DNA from: Lunularia cruciata
Lineage: Eukaryota; Streptophyta; Marchantiopsida; Lunulariales; Lunulariaceae
Reading direction: 5' to 3'
Length of the DNA stretch: 64,000 nucleotides
Assembly (NCBI GenBank): GCA_948567375.1
Contig: OX419757.1
Span: 57,326,667 to 57,390,666 of the forward strand
A program made the position numbers and the translations under genes. This document shows, one piece after another, positions 46,176 to 58,269 of the stretch (positions are counted from its first letter, which is position 1; each line of letters starts with the position of its first letter). The notes below the pieces were generated by a model, which saw only the letters and a list, made by a program, of their open reading frames with translations, did no database searches and had not been told where the DNA came from.

Positions 46176-47443
46176 CAACTAGCTTAGCTTACATGCCAAG
46201 TAGGTAGCTTCTAGAATGAAGTTTCTTGAGAAGTTTCCCAGTTACTTGGCTTGCACTCCAAGAAAACAACTTAAGGAAGCTTCTTGAGAAGCTTATCAAG
46301 CTTATCTTGGATGTTCCCTTTAAATACCAAAGTTGAAGTTCATGCTATGCATTTGGAGTTTCCCTCATTCAAGAGTCCTAGTGTGATCTTTCACTTTCCA
46401 TTCTCTTATTTCTGTCTTTTACATTGATATGAGAATAGGAATGGAATTGGATAGAATTTATGGACCACCAAATCCATTTCTGCCAAACCATTGGGATTTT
46501 TGTGTTTAAGTACTACCTAAGCATCATTTCACATACTTCATCATCTCACACTTTGGGTAGAGTTTTTTGAATGTGATCACCTTGTTTGAGGAACCATTGA
46601 TACTTCTGGTTATAACTTATGGAGAAGGGTGGATGTGTTGCATCTATGTGTTAATAAATTAGATAAATTGGGAGTAGTGTGATAAAGTAATAGCCATGGT
46701 GGAAATACCCAAGGTTATCATTGCTGTGCATTAACAAATTGAGCACCTTACTTGATTGTTGGATGAACAAGACCATCAATGACAAGAGCACATAGAGAGA
46801 GCACCATTTTGAGAAGGAGAAGAGCAAATCCAATTTCCCAAAATCCCAAGAAGGTATTTGATGGAAAGAATCTCCCAAGCATAGTGGAGAATTATATATT
46901 TGACTATGAAGGTTATTTTGAGGCTATAAATCTTCAAGATAAATGGAAACAAATTCTCTCAACTTCAAGCCAATTGGATGACGTGGTAAAACTATGGTAG
47001 CAATTTAGAGTGGAGCAAGTTGAATGGTAATATGTTACCCCAAACTTGACATAGGAAGAATTCAAGGGTACAATAATTGGGCGATTCCAAGTGATATGAG
47101 CCACACGAGATAAGTTGGTAGAGTTGAAGCAAATTGGTTTTGTAAGAAGCTACATCACGCAATTCCAAAACATCATGATGCAAATTCTAGATATATTGGA
47201 TGGTGAAGCTCAGGATCAATTTATGAGGGGCTTGAAGTCATGAACCATATTGCAAGTGACTATGCAAGAGCCAAAACACTTAGAAGAAGCCATGAAGTTG
47301 GTTGTGTGCCTTGATTCCTTGGTTGCAACAACTTGGTCTCAACATCAACCTTCATTAAATCTACCAACACATTACACACGGGTAGAATAGCCAGCACCAA
47401 TGGAGATTGATGTTATCCAACGGAGATCATTTGGCAATAGATC

Positions 47444-48133
47444 TGTGAGCCGGCTTGTCTCTCACTCAGGATGAACCTCTAATGGCTATTATGGTAACAC
47501 ACCATGGACTAAGGAGGCAAAGAACCCAACTCCATCATACTCCTCCAAGGCTAACACTCCAAGACTCAAACCATTGCTCAAAAGAGAACTCAATTAGAGA
47601 GAGATAATTGCAAATGAAAGGATGTTGAGAACCTCCTCACCCTCTGTTATATACTTGTGAAATGGATACACACTAAAGTTACTAGTTACCACAATAACTC
47701 AAGTTATTAGGCTAAAAGTCAAGTAAAGTCAAAAAGTATAACGGAATATCCATCCACGTGGGCATATTCCACTAAGCATGTGATCTTATCTTGACCCAAC
47801 CACTAAGTCAAGGATTTCTTCACATGGGGCTATCCTTGGACTATAGAAGAATCCAAAACAAAAAGGTTTGCGGGTCCAAGAGTTCTCAACTCTTTTCTCA
47901 AAGCCAACCACCTAAGAATAATACCAAGTCAACACACTAGAATCTAAAATAATGGCGCTCATCTTTTCCACTTCCTCTAAAGTAAAGTCACCACTATCTT
48001 AGCTATGACTGACTTTAGCTAATCATGACTAATGTAGAACCGTCCTTTATCTCTATATAAATAGTATCTCTCAAATACTTGTAATACCAAGCTAAATATC
48101 ACAATACCACACACATGCACAAATGGGTGTTAT
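47444..48133 (-). mobile_element. Solo LTR of the A/B/C (Athila/Tat-like) family inside F
   Basis: 690 bp, matching the B LTRs in length and in blocks such as 'CACACCATGGACTAAG', 'CAACCACTAAGTCAAGGATT' and 'GCTAATCATGACTAATGTAGAA'. Flanked by the perfect 5-bp repeat AGATC (47439-47443 and 48134-48138). F gag sequence continues across it. No internal region, so it is a solo LTR. Confidence 0.85.
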
Positions 48134-51100
48134 AGATCAAGAAAGATTGTAGCAAAATGGTGGTTGATTTTCATTGTTTCCAAATTGGATGTCACATTGT
48201 TGAATGTCCACTCAAGAATGGGCAATCTTGACAAATCACTCAAATGGAGTTTGTAGAGTGGAATGATAAAGAAAACAAAGAATTCCAATAAGAGATTTCA
48301 GGCCACCCATTGCAAACTTGATTAGTTCCAAGGGATTGAAGGCTTGACCTTTGCAAGTTTGTTTCATTCTCAAGGTATGATATCTGATTGTGGTTTAAAG
48401 ATTTTGGTTGACTTTGGAAGTTTAAAGAATTACATGTCTATCCAATTAGCAAATTAATTAATTTTTCCTATCAAACCAATAATTGAAAGTAAATTGATGA
48501 TGGCAGATGGTAGAAAAGGTTTTGCATTCTGTACCTCACATCCTATTACCTTCAAGATTGGGAAATATTATTTGAAGTATATGAGGTTTATAGTGGCACC
48601 TCTACATTATGATATTATTCTGGGTCTACCTTGGCTTGAACATCATAAGGTTCAATTTGATTGGAATCAACAATAAATTCAAGTACAACACCAAGGTAGA
48701 AATTTCCAATTAGGTTGTTTAGCATATTTGAGTAAGACACCTAAGAATAGTCAATCTTAAGATGGGAATATTTGTGAAAAAAGTAAACATAGAACAATCT
48801 TGGAATGAAGATAAGTCCCAAGATGAGAAGTTTGTTAGTGAAGCAGCCATAAAGTAAGCTTTGGAGGAAGATAAATCTATTTTTGATATGTAGATCAAGC
48901 AGATTGCACATGGAAGATCTTAAGATATCAAAGTCACATAAAACAATGGTTGATCAAATAGTCTAGGAGTTTTTTAATTTGTTTCCAAATGATTTGCCAA
49001 AGGGATTACCCTCCAATTGTGATATGCCATTCAAGATTGAGTTATGGCCAAGAAGTACTCTAGTGAGTAGACCAATCTATTGGCTTCACCAAAGGAGTTG
49101 AGCTCCAAATAACATTGACAAAGTTGTTGGAGAATGATTTCATACGACATAATACATCTCTTTGGAGAGCACCTAGACTATTTGTTCCAAAGAAGGATGG
49201 AGCATTTTGCTTCTATATTGATTATCATGGCTTCAATAAGCAAATAGTGAAGAATACATATCCCTTGTATTGAGTTGATGACTTGCTTGATCAATTGAGT
49301 GGTGCATGATACTTCTCCAAGTTGGATCTCCAAAGTAGCTTTTGGCAAATTCCCATTGATAAAGAAGATGTGCAAAAGATTGCCTTTCATACAAGGTATG
49401 CGCATTTTGAGTGGAGAATTTTTCCTTTTAGGCTCACCAATGCTCCCATAGTCTTCATGGATCAGATGCATCATGTGTTGGATGGGCTATTAGATCAATA
49501 CATGGTGGTGTTCTAGGATGATATTTTAATTTATAGTAAGATAGAGGTAGAACATTCAAATCACATGCAAGAAGTCCTCAGATGACTATGTCAATGGAAG
49601 TTTTATCGCAAGAGGTCAAAGTATACCTTTTGGCAAATAGAAATTACCTTCTTAAGTCATAAGATCTCATCAAAGGGAATCAAGTTGTAAGAGGAGAAAA
49701 TCAAAGTCATTATTGATTGGCCTACTCCAAAGGATACAATAGAAGTATGTGCATTTAATGGATTGGCCAGTTTTTACCGACTGTTCATCCACTACTATGC
49801 TCATGTGATTGCACCATTGACTGACCTTTTGGGGAAGAAATTGACCTTTCAATGGACCACTAAGCACAAAGAAATATTCCAAAAGATGAAACGTATGGTA
49901 TCTTCAAAATCCATTCTTCAACCATATGATCCTCAACTACCTTAAGTGTTTGATTTTGATGCTTCTAACTTTGCAATTGGCGTCGTGTTGCAACAAGGAT
50001 TCCCAGGTTGGTTACATCCCATTGCATGTGTGTCTCACCAACTAAACACAATAGAAAGGAATTACTCTACTCAAGATTGGGAACAATTAGCAATGGTATA
50101 TGCCACCAAGGTATGGAGACATTATCTCTTGGGGATATAAGTGATGATGCGAATTGATCATAAGCCCTTGTTGCAGATATTACATTTGGAACACATGAAG
50201 AGTCAACATCATCAATGGGAGGAGAACTACATTTTTTTGACATCAAACTTGAGTACAAACCCAATCGGTTCCATGTCATCCTTGATGCTCTATCATGACA
50301 ACCTGATTTGAAGTCTCTTCCTCTCATCACGGTATAATTACGACCATATCAATTGACTTCAATGTCCAAATTGAGTTTAGGATAGCTTTACAACAAGATC
50401 CTTTCTTTCAAATGGTACAGGGTCATCTTGTTGCATGCGGTAGGAAGTACAACATCTTCTCCTTTAAGGAAAGCCTTCTATTTTGTGAGAACCAGATCTA
50501 TGTTCCAACCATGGGTGATCTCCAACTTGTGCACCTCCAAGAAGCCCATGACTTACCAATCATTGGTTACATGGGTGTGGACAAGACCTTAGATACCATT
50601 ACCAATGGTAGTGGCCCAACATGGCACAAGATGTTTGAGAGTTTATCTGATCTTGTGATAATTGCCTATGCAATAAGACTAGCAACCAAAAACCAAGTGG
50701 ACTCCTTCAACCACTTACCATTCCATGTGCTTGTTGAGAACATGTGGGCTTAGATCTCATCACATCCTTGCCCAAGATAAAGGAAGGTCATATAACAATT
50801 TTGGTGTTTGTGGATAAGATTAGTAATTAAATCTATTTAGCACCAACCTTTGATACTATGAATGCTCCAACATTGGTGTAAATCTACTTTGACAATGTCT
50901 TCAAACCTCATAAGATACCTTGTGTACTCATCTCCATCTTGATCCTTGATTCATTGGAAAATTTTGGCAAGCAATCTTCCAAACACTCAACACCAAGCTT
51001 GCTTTGTCCACAACCTATCATCCGCAAACTAATGGACAAACTAAATGTGAAAATTGCACCTTGGAGGATATGCTTTGTGCCTTCATCAACGTTCACCATA

Positions 51101-51497
51101 CCAATTGAGATGAATGTCTTGTAATTGTTGAGTTTGCATACAATAATTCCAAATAGACAAACATTGGATTCTCTACTTTCTTCCTTAATTTCCAACAAAA
51201 ATCCACTTCTAGATTCCCTTCTTGCTTCTCTTCCATCTCATATCCCTTATACTTCCACCTTCTTGACCACAATATCTCAATCCCTCCAACAAGCTAAATC
51301 TCATCTCCTGGTTGCTCAAATCATCAAAAACAATATGCAAACCACCATTGTTGTGATCTCACCTTTCAAGTTGGTCATAAGGTCGTGGTCTCATCTAGTA
51401 ACCTACTCCTCCTCCTTGATATCCAAGTCCATAAACTTGCTCTTAATTAGATAGGACTCTTTGATATCACTCAAATCATTTCTCCTATTGTTTATTG

Positions 51498-51522
51498 ACT
51501 TGCCTTGCCTTGCCTTGCCTTG
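51498..51522. repeat. CTTGC pentanucleotide repeat
   Basis: Five or so consecutive CTTGC units in the integrase C-terminal region of element F. The corresponding place in element G has only about two. Confidence 0.9.
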
Positions 51523-51851
51523 CCATATATGCATCCACCGTGTCTTTCATGTTTTCAAGTTGAAACCTTTTGTTCCTAATCCATCCTCTTTTCCTTTCCT
51601 CTCATGTCCAACCTTGTCCTCCTTAGATCCCTATCAATGATTATGAGTATGACTTTGATTGTATCCTTGCATGTCGCCACATTCAATGAGGTTGTTGACA
51701 ACATATAGATTACAAAGTACTCCAAAAAGGGTATCCCCTTCATGATGCAACTTGGGAGCCTCTTTCTCATCTTTAGAATACACAAATGGCCTTCCAATAG
51801 TTTGAAAATTCAATGATGACAAGGACATCACCAACTTGCGGTGGGGGAATA

Positions 51852-52308
51852 TGTAACAATATGGAGTTTAGCAACAAGTTAGCAAGGCTAACAAAGTAGC
51901 AAGTAGGCCAAAATGGCCTAGAATATTCTAAAAGTACCTACTTGGTACTTTCCAAGTATTGAGTGATGTGCATGCCAAGTGGTGACTTCTAGGAGGAAGC
52001 TTTTTGGGAAGCTTCCCAAGTAGATTAGCTTGCACCCCAAGTAGGTAGTTTCTAGTTGGAAGCTTCCAACTAGCTTAACTTGCATGCCAAGTAAGCAACT
52101 TTTAAAAGGAAGCTTCTCGGTTAACTTGGCTTGCATTCCAAGAAAGTGGTTTAAAGAAGCTTCTTGAGAAGCTTTCCAAGAGCCTTGTATACTCCTTATA
52201 AATACCAAAGCCAAAGCTCATGCTATGCATTTGGACTTCCCCTCATTCAAGAGTCCCAATCTGAAATTTCATTTTCTATTCTTTTATTTCTCACCTAGGT
52301 CTTTTACC
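51852..52308 (+). mobile_element. 3' LTR of element F
   Basis: 457 bp starting TGTAACAATATGGAG, ending near GTCTTTTACC. TATA-like TTATAAATACC near 52196. Heat-shock-like triplets are partly eroded compared with the 5' LTR. Confidence 0.85.
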
Positions 52309-55300
52309 ATAGGGGTGGTTGAAGGAGGTGAAAAGGTAGTCTTGACTCAACATTATTAGGCTAAAACAAATCATTTTGGTGGATTAGTTACTATGGAATT
52401 GGACAACATTTGGTTTTGAGACGGAGGAGCACGACTGCTCCAAGGAGAACGGGGAGGGGGGGAAGCAAGGAGAGATGGAGTCCCACAAGGAGAATGGACT
52501 TGAGAAAAAAATATTGTTGTTACATTTGCAGTTGAGTTGGTCACATAACCATCAACTACCATGCTCATCTCCCCAGAGGCCCTCGTTTTCCATGCAAACA
52601 ATCTTTGAACAACATGGGGAGATGAATTGAAGAGGAGGATACAAAAATCACATCAAAAAACAAAGATTACCATTAAATGTCACTCATGGCCTTACTAGTC
52701 AATGGAGAAGCAAAAGAGCAAGGGGAGGAAGAGGATGAGTGTACAAAGTCAAGGAAGATAAAATCACAATTGATTGTCATGAATGGAATCTTAGAAGGCA
52801 ATGAGGTGAGAGCATTGATAGACCCTAAGGCAACAAGGAATTTCTTGTCTCACTTTGTTGCAATAAAATTGGTGATGGATCTAGAGGAGGATGAGAATGC
52901 AAAAGCAGAGCTACCTAATGAGCAAATAGAGAAAATTGAGTCATTACCTAAAAAGGTAACACTCTTTGTAGAAGAGTATCATGAAGCAATTGAGTGGTGA
53001 GTGATAAGGTTAGCTTGTTATGATGCAATCTTAGGCATGCCATGGATGGAGCATTACAACTTTATGGTAGATTAGAAGGAGAAAGTAGTGAGAACTCACC
53101 AATGGAAGATCATTAGGGTTAAAGAAAGATCACACAAGCAAGAATTGCCTCTTTATATCATAAGGACAATATTTATTTATAAGACAAATAGTTTTTTCAT
53201 GTGTCTAATAAGAGAAGCCCAAAGTGCACAACTCAAAGGACAAATTCTTGAGAAATTTGAAGATGTGGTCAATGAGTTTCAAGATGACTTCTTGGATGAT
53301 CTACCCTCAAGGTTACCATAGAAAAGGAGAGTAGATCATAAAATTGAGATATTTTTGAAGAAGATACCTCCTTGTAAGGCCTCATATTGTTTATCACTTC
53401 ATGAGTTGGAGGAGTTTGAGGCTCAAAGTGAGAATATGTTCCAAAAAGGTTTATCCAACCAACGTATCACCATATGGGGCTCTTGTATTGTTTGTGAAGA
53501 AGCAAGATGGTACAATGCGCATGTACATTGACTATTGGGGCCCAAATCAACAAATGGTGAAGAAAAAATACCCCTTACCACGCATAGATCTGTTTGATTA
53601 ACTTAATGGTGCTGAATATTTCACCAAACTTGATTTATGAAGTTATTACAACCAAATCCAAATTGTGGAGGAAGACATACACAAAATTGCTTTTCAAACA
53701 AGGTATGGCCATTTTGAGTACTTGGTGATACCATTTGGCCTCACCAATGCATGAGCCAATTTGATGAATGACATATTTCATCATACTTACATAAATATAT
53801 TATCATTAAGGAAGATGACATCTTAGTCTACAATAGGACAATGATGGAACATAAGCAACATTTGTGAGAAGTCCTCTAGATCTCACAACAGAATCAATTG
53901 TATACCAAAACCTCAAAGTGCAAGCTTGGCCAATTGGAAGTTGACTACTTGGGGCATAGAGTAAGTGAAAAAAGGTATCCAAGTGCTCATAAATAAAATG
54001 GAGGTCATTCAAAAATGGAGTGCTCTAGATGATCAAACTCAATTCAAGAGCTTCTTGGGATTGATGGATTTCTATCATCAATTTGTCAAGGACTTCTCCA
54101 AGGTTTCAAAACCTCTAACATTGCTATTGTGCAAGGAGAAGAAGTGAATGTGGGGAACCACACAAGAATTGGTCTTTTTGGAATTGACAAATGCATTATT
54201 ACATGCACCAATCTTGAAATAGCATGACCCAAAACATCCAATCAAGCTGGCTACAAATACATCAGGCATAACAATAGGAGAAGTCCTACAAGAATAGTGG
54301 TATGATGGATGGCATCCAGTATATTTCTCTCAAAAATTGTTACCGGCAGAATGTAACTATTACATCACCAAACAAGAAGAGTTGGTCATTATCCTTGCAA
54401 CCAAGCATTGGAAGCACTATCTTGGTGAGAGGGTATTTGTAGGGAGATAGACCACAAACCTTTAGTCTACCTCAAGACATAGAAAGTTATATCTCATCAA
54501 TAGATTCAATGGGTAGATTGGAGACAATGGTTCAACATGACAATCACATATGCAGAAGGCAAGGAGCAACTTGTAGATGCATTCACCCAAATGCTGATCT
54601 TGACCTCTACAACCTTGGTAGAGGTCAAGATGAACCATGAATTTTGGCCAAGGATGCTTGACCCTATAGAAATTGGTCCATAGATTGTAGGAGCTCAATC
54701 ATCTGAAGGCATTACCAACACCCAAAAGGTCACCTTTTGTGATGGTAGGTTATGGACCTTGATGCCACAAACATAAGAACCCTCATCCTAGCAGGATGTC
54801 ATGATTCTGCCATTGCATGTCACGTTCTACCATTGTAGGTCACTTGGAGTGGATGAGACCTTGGATGCAATTAAATGCCATTACTATTGGCCCAAGATGA
54901 ACAACATTATAATGGAATACGTTTGGAGCTACTTACTCTATCAACAAAATAGAGCTTCTAATCAAGCTCTTGTATGACGCTTTCAACCCTTCCTCACTCC
55001 TACACAATGTTTGAAACATGTAAGCATGGATCTAGTTTTGAATTGCCTAAGACCACCTCAAGATTTGACTCCATAATAGTCTTTGTTGACCGACTCAACA
55101 AAATGATTCATGTGCAACCTACCACCAAGGACATGACTACTCCACAATTAGCTTAAAGTTACTTAGATGTAATATTTTCTCACCATGGTTTGTCTTGAGT
55201 GCTCATCATTGATAGAGTGTCCATCAAGTACACTCTTTAGTTTCTTCAAAACCAAATTGGCCATGTCCATAGCTTACCATCCACAAACTAATGGACAAAA

Positions 55301-55376
55301 AAGTGGGCTAATTGCACTATTGAAGACATGCTCCAAGGGTTCACCTTAGATGAGCAAGAGAGGTAGGACACCTTAC

Positions 55377-55614
55377 TATTAGGAATTACCTAAAGTATTG
55401 ATTAACTCAAGTTAGTTTGATTGTGATCAGTTAGTCTAGGGCTAGACTACTATATGTGCAAGCTAGTAGAAGCTCTTAGTGACATATGCCTTTGATGATT
55501 AAAAATGTTTTTTTGGGTGTTCTCATGGACGTAGCCTCAATGAGGTGAACCACATACCTTCTTGTGTAGACCATGGTGCATGCATAACCTGTGTATTATT
55601 GAATTAGACCTTCA
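55377..55614 (+). mobile_element. Probable 5' LTR of copia-like element H
   Basis: 238 bp from TATTAGGAATTACC (probably TGTTAGGAATTACC originally) to CTTCA, followed by a primer site. It begins precisely where the match of E to D stops. 5 bp before it: CTTAC. Confidence 0.65.
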
Positions 55615-55616
55615 AT

Positions 55617-55628
55617 TGGTATTAGAGC
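55617..55628 (+). promoter_or_regulatory. Primer-binding site of element H (tRNA-iMet type)
   Basis: TGGTATTAGAGC two bases inside the LTR, one base different from the TGGTATCAGAGC of D and G. Confidence 0.75.
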
Positions 55629-56323
55629 AAATTAGTTGACAACGGGCAATGTTGTAAGATTCTCTTGTTAGAGTTGATCAAAATAATCCATTTTTTTTGG
55701 CATTTTTATGGAATACTGGTTGTCAAAGGTGAAATTTGTGAGGTTGTTGGCCAAGATGGTTTTGGTGTTGAGAAAATTAGCATTTTTTGTTGAGCATTGA
55801 TTCTTGACTAATTAGCCATCAAAGCAAGCAAGGTTGTGGTCATTGAGGACCCAAAAGAGAGAAAAGAGCATCTTGCAAAGCAATCACAACACTTGGACAG
55901 CAGCCCAGCTGTCACAGAGAGAGCATTTATAGTAGAGGAGGGAGTGAGCAAGTTCAATTAGTTCAGTTGAGAGAATTGAAGTGCACATTCTCAAGCGGAG
56001 ATAATGAGTGATTGAGGAAGATCATCTTATCTCTATTGTGGTCTTTGTTTATGTAGGAAATGGAGTAAGGAAGGAGAAGATTTAAACAATAATAGTTACC
56101 AACTTAGGAGCTGACGGAGGGTAGTAGCTTAGGAGCCTAACTGCATGGAAATCCATCCAATTGGGATACATTTTGTTGGGTTGGGGGTTCTTATAGGAAG
56201 CATTTTGCCAAAACAAAGGCTTGGACTCATCATGACTGACTATGTGAGAGCTATGGATTGATGATAGGCTACTGCTCTAGAGTACTATTAAGGGATTTGA
56301 ATAATGAAGTGTGAGAGAGGTCA

Positions 56324-56367
56324 TAACCAATAGGTCCTCTACATGCTTGTAGAGGACCTATCGGTTA
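56324..56367. repeat. 20-bp-stem hairpin in the H leader
   Basis: TAACCAATAGGTCCTCTACA, loop TGCT, TGTAGAGGACCTATCGGTTA: 19 of 20 positions pair. Could be a structural RNA element, an eroded small foldback insertion or chance. Confidence 0.85.
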
Positions 56368-56380
56368 CAACTCCTGACTA

Positions 56381-56764
56381 TTAGGCTGCCTCCTCGAAGA
56401 TAGGAAGGAAAACACCCATTTGTATGATGGTGGGTGCCATGGTACAATTCATCACAACCAGATCACAATTCTCATTTGTGGCACCAAAATAGAAGATTGA
56501 TTTTAATGACAGGTAGCTTTGGTCAATGAGCATCTGCATCAATTGATTGATTGCTAGTCTTTTGTGATACATTGACTCTATCCGAGGGTGTAGAGAAGAG
56601 AGGAAGTGCTGATTTAGGTTCTTGAATTTGATCTCTAACAAAGAGATATTTTGAAAAAAAGTACTACTGTTGCATAAGCTGAGTGATCCGACTTTGAGAA
56701 TTGGGTCAGATTTGTGTTGTTCTTTCATCAGTGAAGGAAGGAGGAAGGCAATTATGAAGATCAA
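56381..56764 (-). other. 127-residue antisense frame in the H leader, unassigned
   Basis: Open frame on the strand opposite to H, with 'MVFLPIFEEA'-like and 'FGATNENCDLVVMNCT' stretches. I recognise no domain. It ends close beside the hairpin at 56324-56367. It could be a remnant of an additional antisense gene in the leader or simple chance. Not called as a gene. Confidence 0.2.
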
Positions 56765-57806
56765 ATGACCTCCATAATGATAATCAACAATGTAGTAGAT
56801 ATTTCAAGCTCGATGCTAACAAAGAATAGCTCCAGAACTTTGGACTTTGTTCACAATATAGGTCAGACTCTTTGAAAGCTTAACCCGATTGACCTTCAGG
56901 TAGGAGATCAAGTTGAGGAGAGGAGAGATCCAAGATGCTGAAACAGTTTTGATAGCTTCAACTTTGGGTAGGGAATGCACTTAAGGAAGGATAGATACAA
57001 GCTTGTGAGGAGAGAAAAATATCTCCTCAAAACCAGATTGTGGTTTGGGAATGATTGATACCAAAAGGAGGAACAAGGTAGTGAGTGGAAGGCAAAAAAA
57101 CTACAAAAGCCTAAAATAATTGCTCACGTTGCTCCTTTCAAATTCTTCTTTGATTCCTGCCAAATGAGTATTGCTGAAGAAGAGAAGATTGTCAGAGGAG
57201 AGCATACAATGTGATGAGTTTGAATAGTTTGCATTCTTCCACCCCCTGCTCATACTGCTGGTCAGCAACCGCCAATTTGCTTTATTCTCTCCCTCTCTTC
57301 TCCTCTCCTTATCTACTACTCCTTCTACTTTAAGAATCCTCATACACTCACAGTGCTCATCTCTTACTCAATCTGCAATCGCACCTAGGATAGTACGGGG
57401 AACAAACTCTTTTCCCTGACCCTAAAGAGGCACTAAGTGGCAAAGAGAGAACATGGTGTAGGCTGCATAGCAAATAAAAAGCCAAGTGACGTAGGCTCAA
57501 GAAACCTCCACAAAAACACTCAATAGAACTTCTATCAAGGTAGAGTTCTCAATCTAACTCCTCCTCCTTTAGCTTTCACCTTGGTGGAGAAAAAAGTTGG
57601 CGCTCTCTCTTGTAATGCGAGAGGAGAAAAACTTTGTGGTTTCATCATCACATATATGGAGTAGCAATTGATTCCATAAAGCATAGAGATTGGTCTGATC
57701 CACGAGCAAAGAATCTCTGGGTTGAGACCTTCCTGGATGTGAAAAGAGGAGCTTCTTGGGAGGAGAATGTAGAGAAGGGTTGGTGGAGTAGGTTGGGCAT
57801 GATTCA

Positions 57807-58213
57807 TGTAAAAGACCAAAACCGAGGAGAGAAATAGGAGAATGGAAACTCACATTGGGACACTTGAATGAGTGGAAACTCCAAATGCCTAGCATGAGCT
57901 TCGGCTTTGGTATTTATAGGTAGCATACAAGACACTTGAAGCTTCTCAAGAAGCTTCCTTGAGCCACTTTCTTGGAGTGCAAGCCAAGTTAACCAGGAAG
58001 CTTCTCAAGAAGCTTCCTTCTAGAAGCCGCCTACTTGGCGTGCAAGCTAAGCTAGTTAGAAGCTTCTAGAAGCTACCTGCTTTGGGTGCAAGTTAATTAG
58101 TTGGAAAGCTTCCCAAGAAGCTTCTTAGATGCTTCTAGAATATTCTAGGTTATTTTGTCTTATTCTCTACTTTGTAAGCCTGACTAACTTCGTCGCTAAA
58201 CTCCATATTGTTA
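57807..58213 (-). mobile_element. 3' LTR of element G (407 bp)
   Basis: The plus strand starts TGTAAAAGACC and ends TTGTTACA. Contains the same GAA/TTC motifs as the 5' LTR at 58059-58071 and 58133-58145. Confidence 0.95.
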
Positions 58214-58269
58214 CATATTCCCCCGCTGCTAGTTGGTGACGTCCTCGTTGCCAATGAAGCTTCAAATTC

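Larger units (their letters stand above)
45951..46423 (+). mobile_element. 5' LTR of element F
   Basis: 473 bp from TTTAACAATATGGAG (TGTAACAATATGGAG in the partner LTR) to GTCTTTTACA. Rich in GAAGCTTC-type palindromes. TATA-like TTTAAATACC near 46317. Confidence 0.88.
45951..52308 (+). mobile_element. Element F: Ty3/gypsy chromovirus fossil inside E
   Basis: Plus-strand sibling of element G. LTRs 45951-46423 and 51852-52308, with a degraded iMet-type primer site near 46425-46436. Gag about 46780-48250 ('FDGKNLPSIVENYIFDYEGY') with a knuckle near 48170-48215, protease about 48390-48760 ('DIILGLPWLEHH'), RT about 49000-49760 ('LDLQSSFWQIPID'), RNase H about 49940-50350 ('FDFDASNFAIGVVLQQ'), integrase about 50480-51460 and the chromodomain region to about 51800. 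Solo LTR 47444-48133 splits gag just before the knuckle. The gag of E continues on both sides, so F landed in E. LTRs differ by clearly more than 10 percent; dozens of breaks; older than G. Confidence 0.9.
44041..55376 (+). mobile_element. Element E: Ty3/gypsy chromovirus fossil, split by F and H
   Basis: Same family as D, reading rightward. 5' LTR 44041-44624 (short form), degraded iMet-type primer site at 44626-44637, gag 45262-45950. It is interrupted by element F (45951-52308), then protease (about 52755-53080, 'VRALIDPKATRNFLS'), RT (about 53230-54150, '[17 protein letters not shown]'), RNase H (about 54150-54600) and integrase up to 55376 ('LQGFTLDEQER'-like stretch). There copia-like H starts. 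The rest of E should lie beyond the window. Left flanking 5 bp: TATGT (44036-44040). Dozens of breaks, older than D. Confidence 0.88.
55629..57806 (+). mobile_element. Leader of element H, left of the G insertion
   Basis: No gag, protease or RT motif is found on the plus strand. Together with 63430-63901 it separates the primer site from the first gag-like codons by about 2.6 kb. It holds a strong hairpin (56324-56367) and an antisense frame (56381-56764). Either the leader is unusually long or it contains further unrecognised insertions. Confidence 0.5.
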
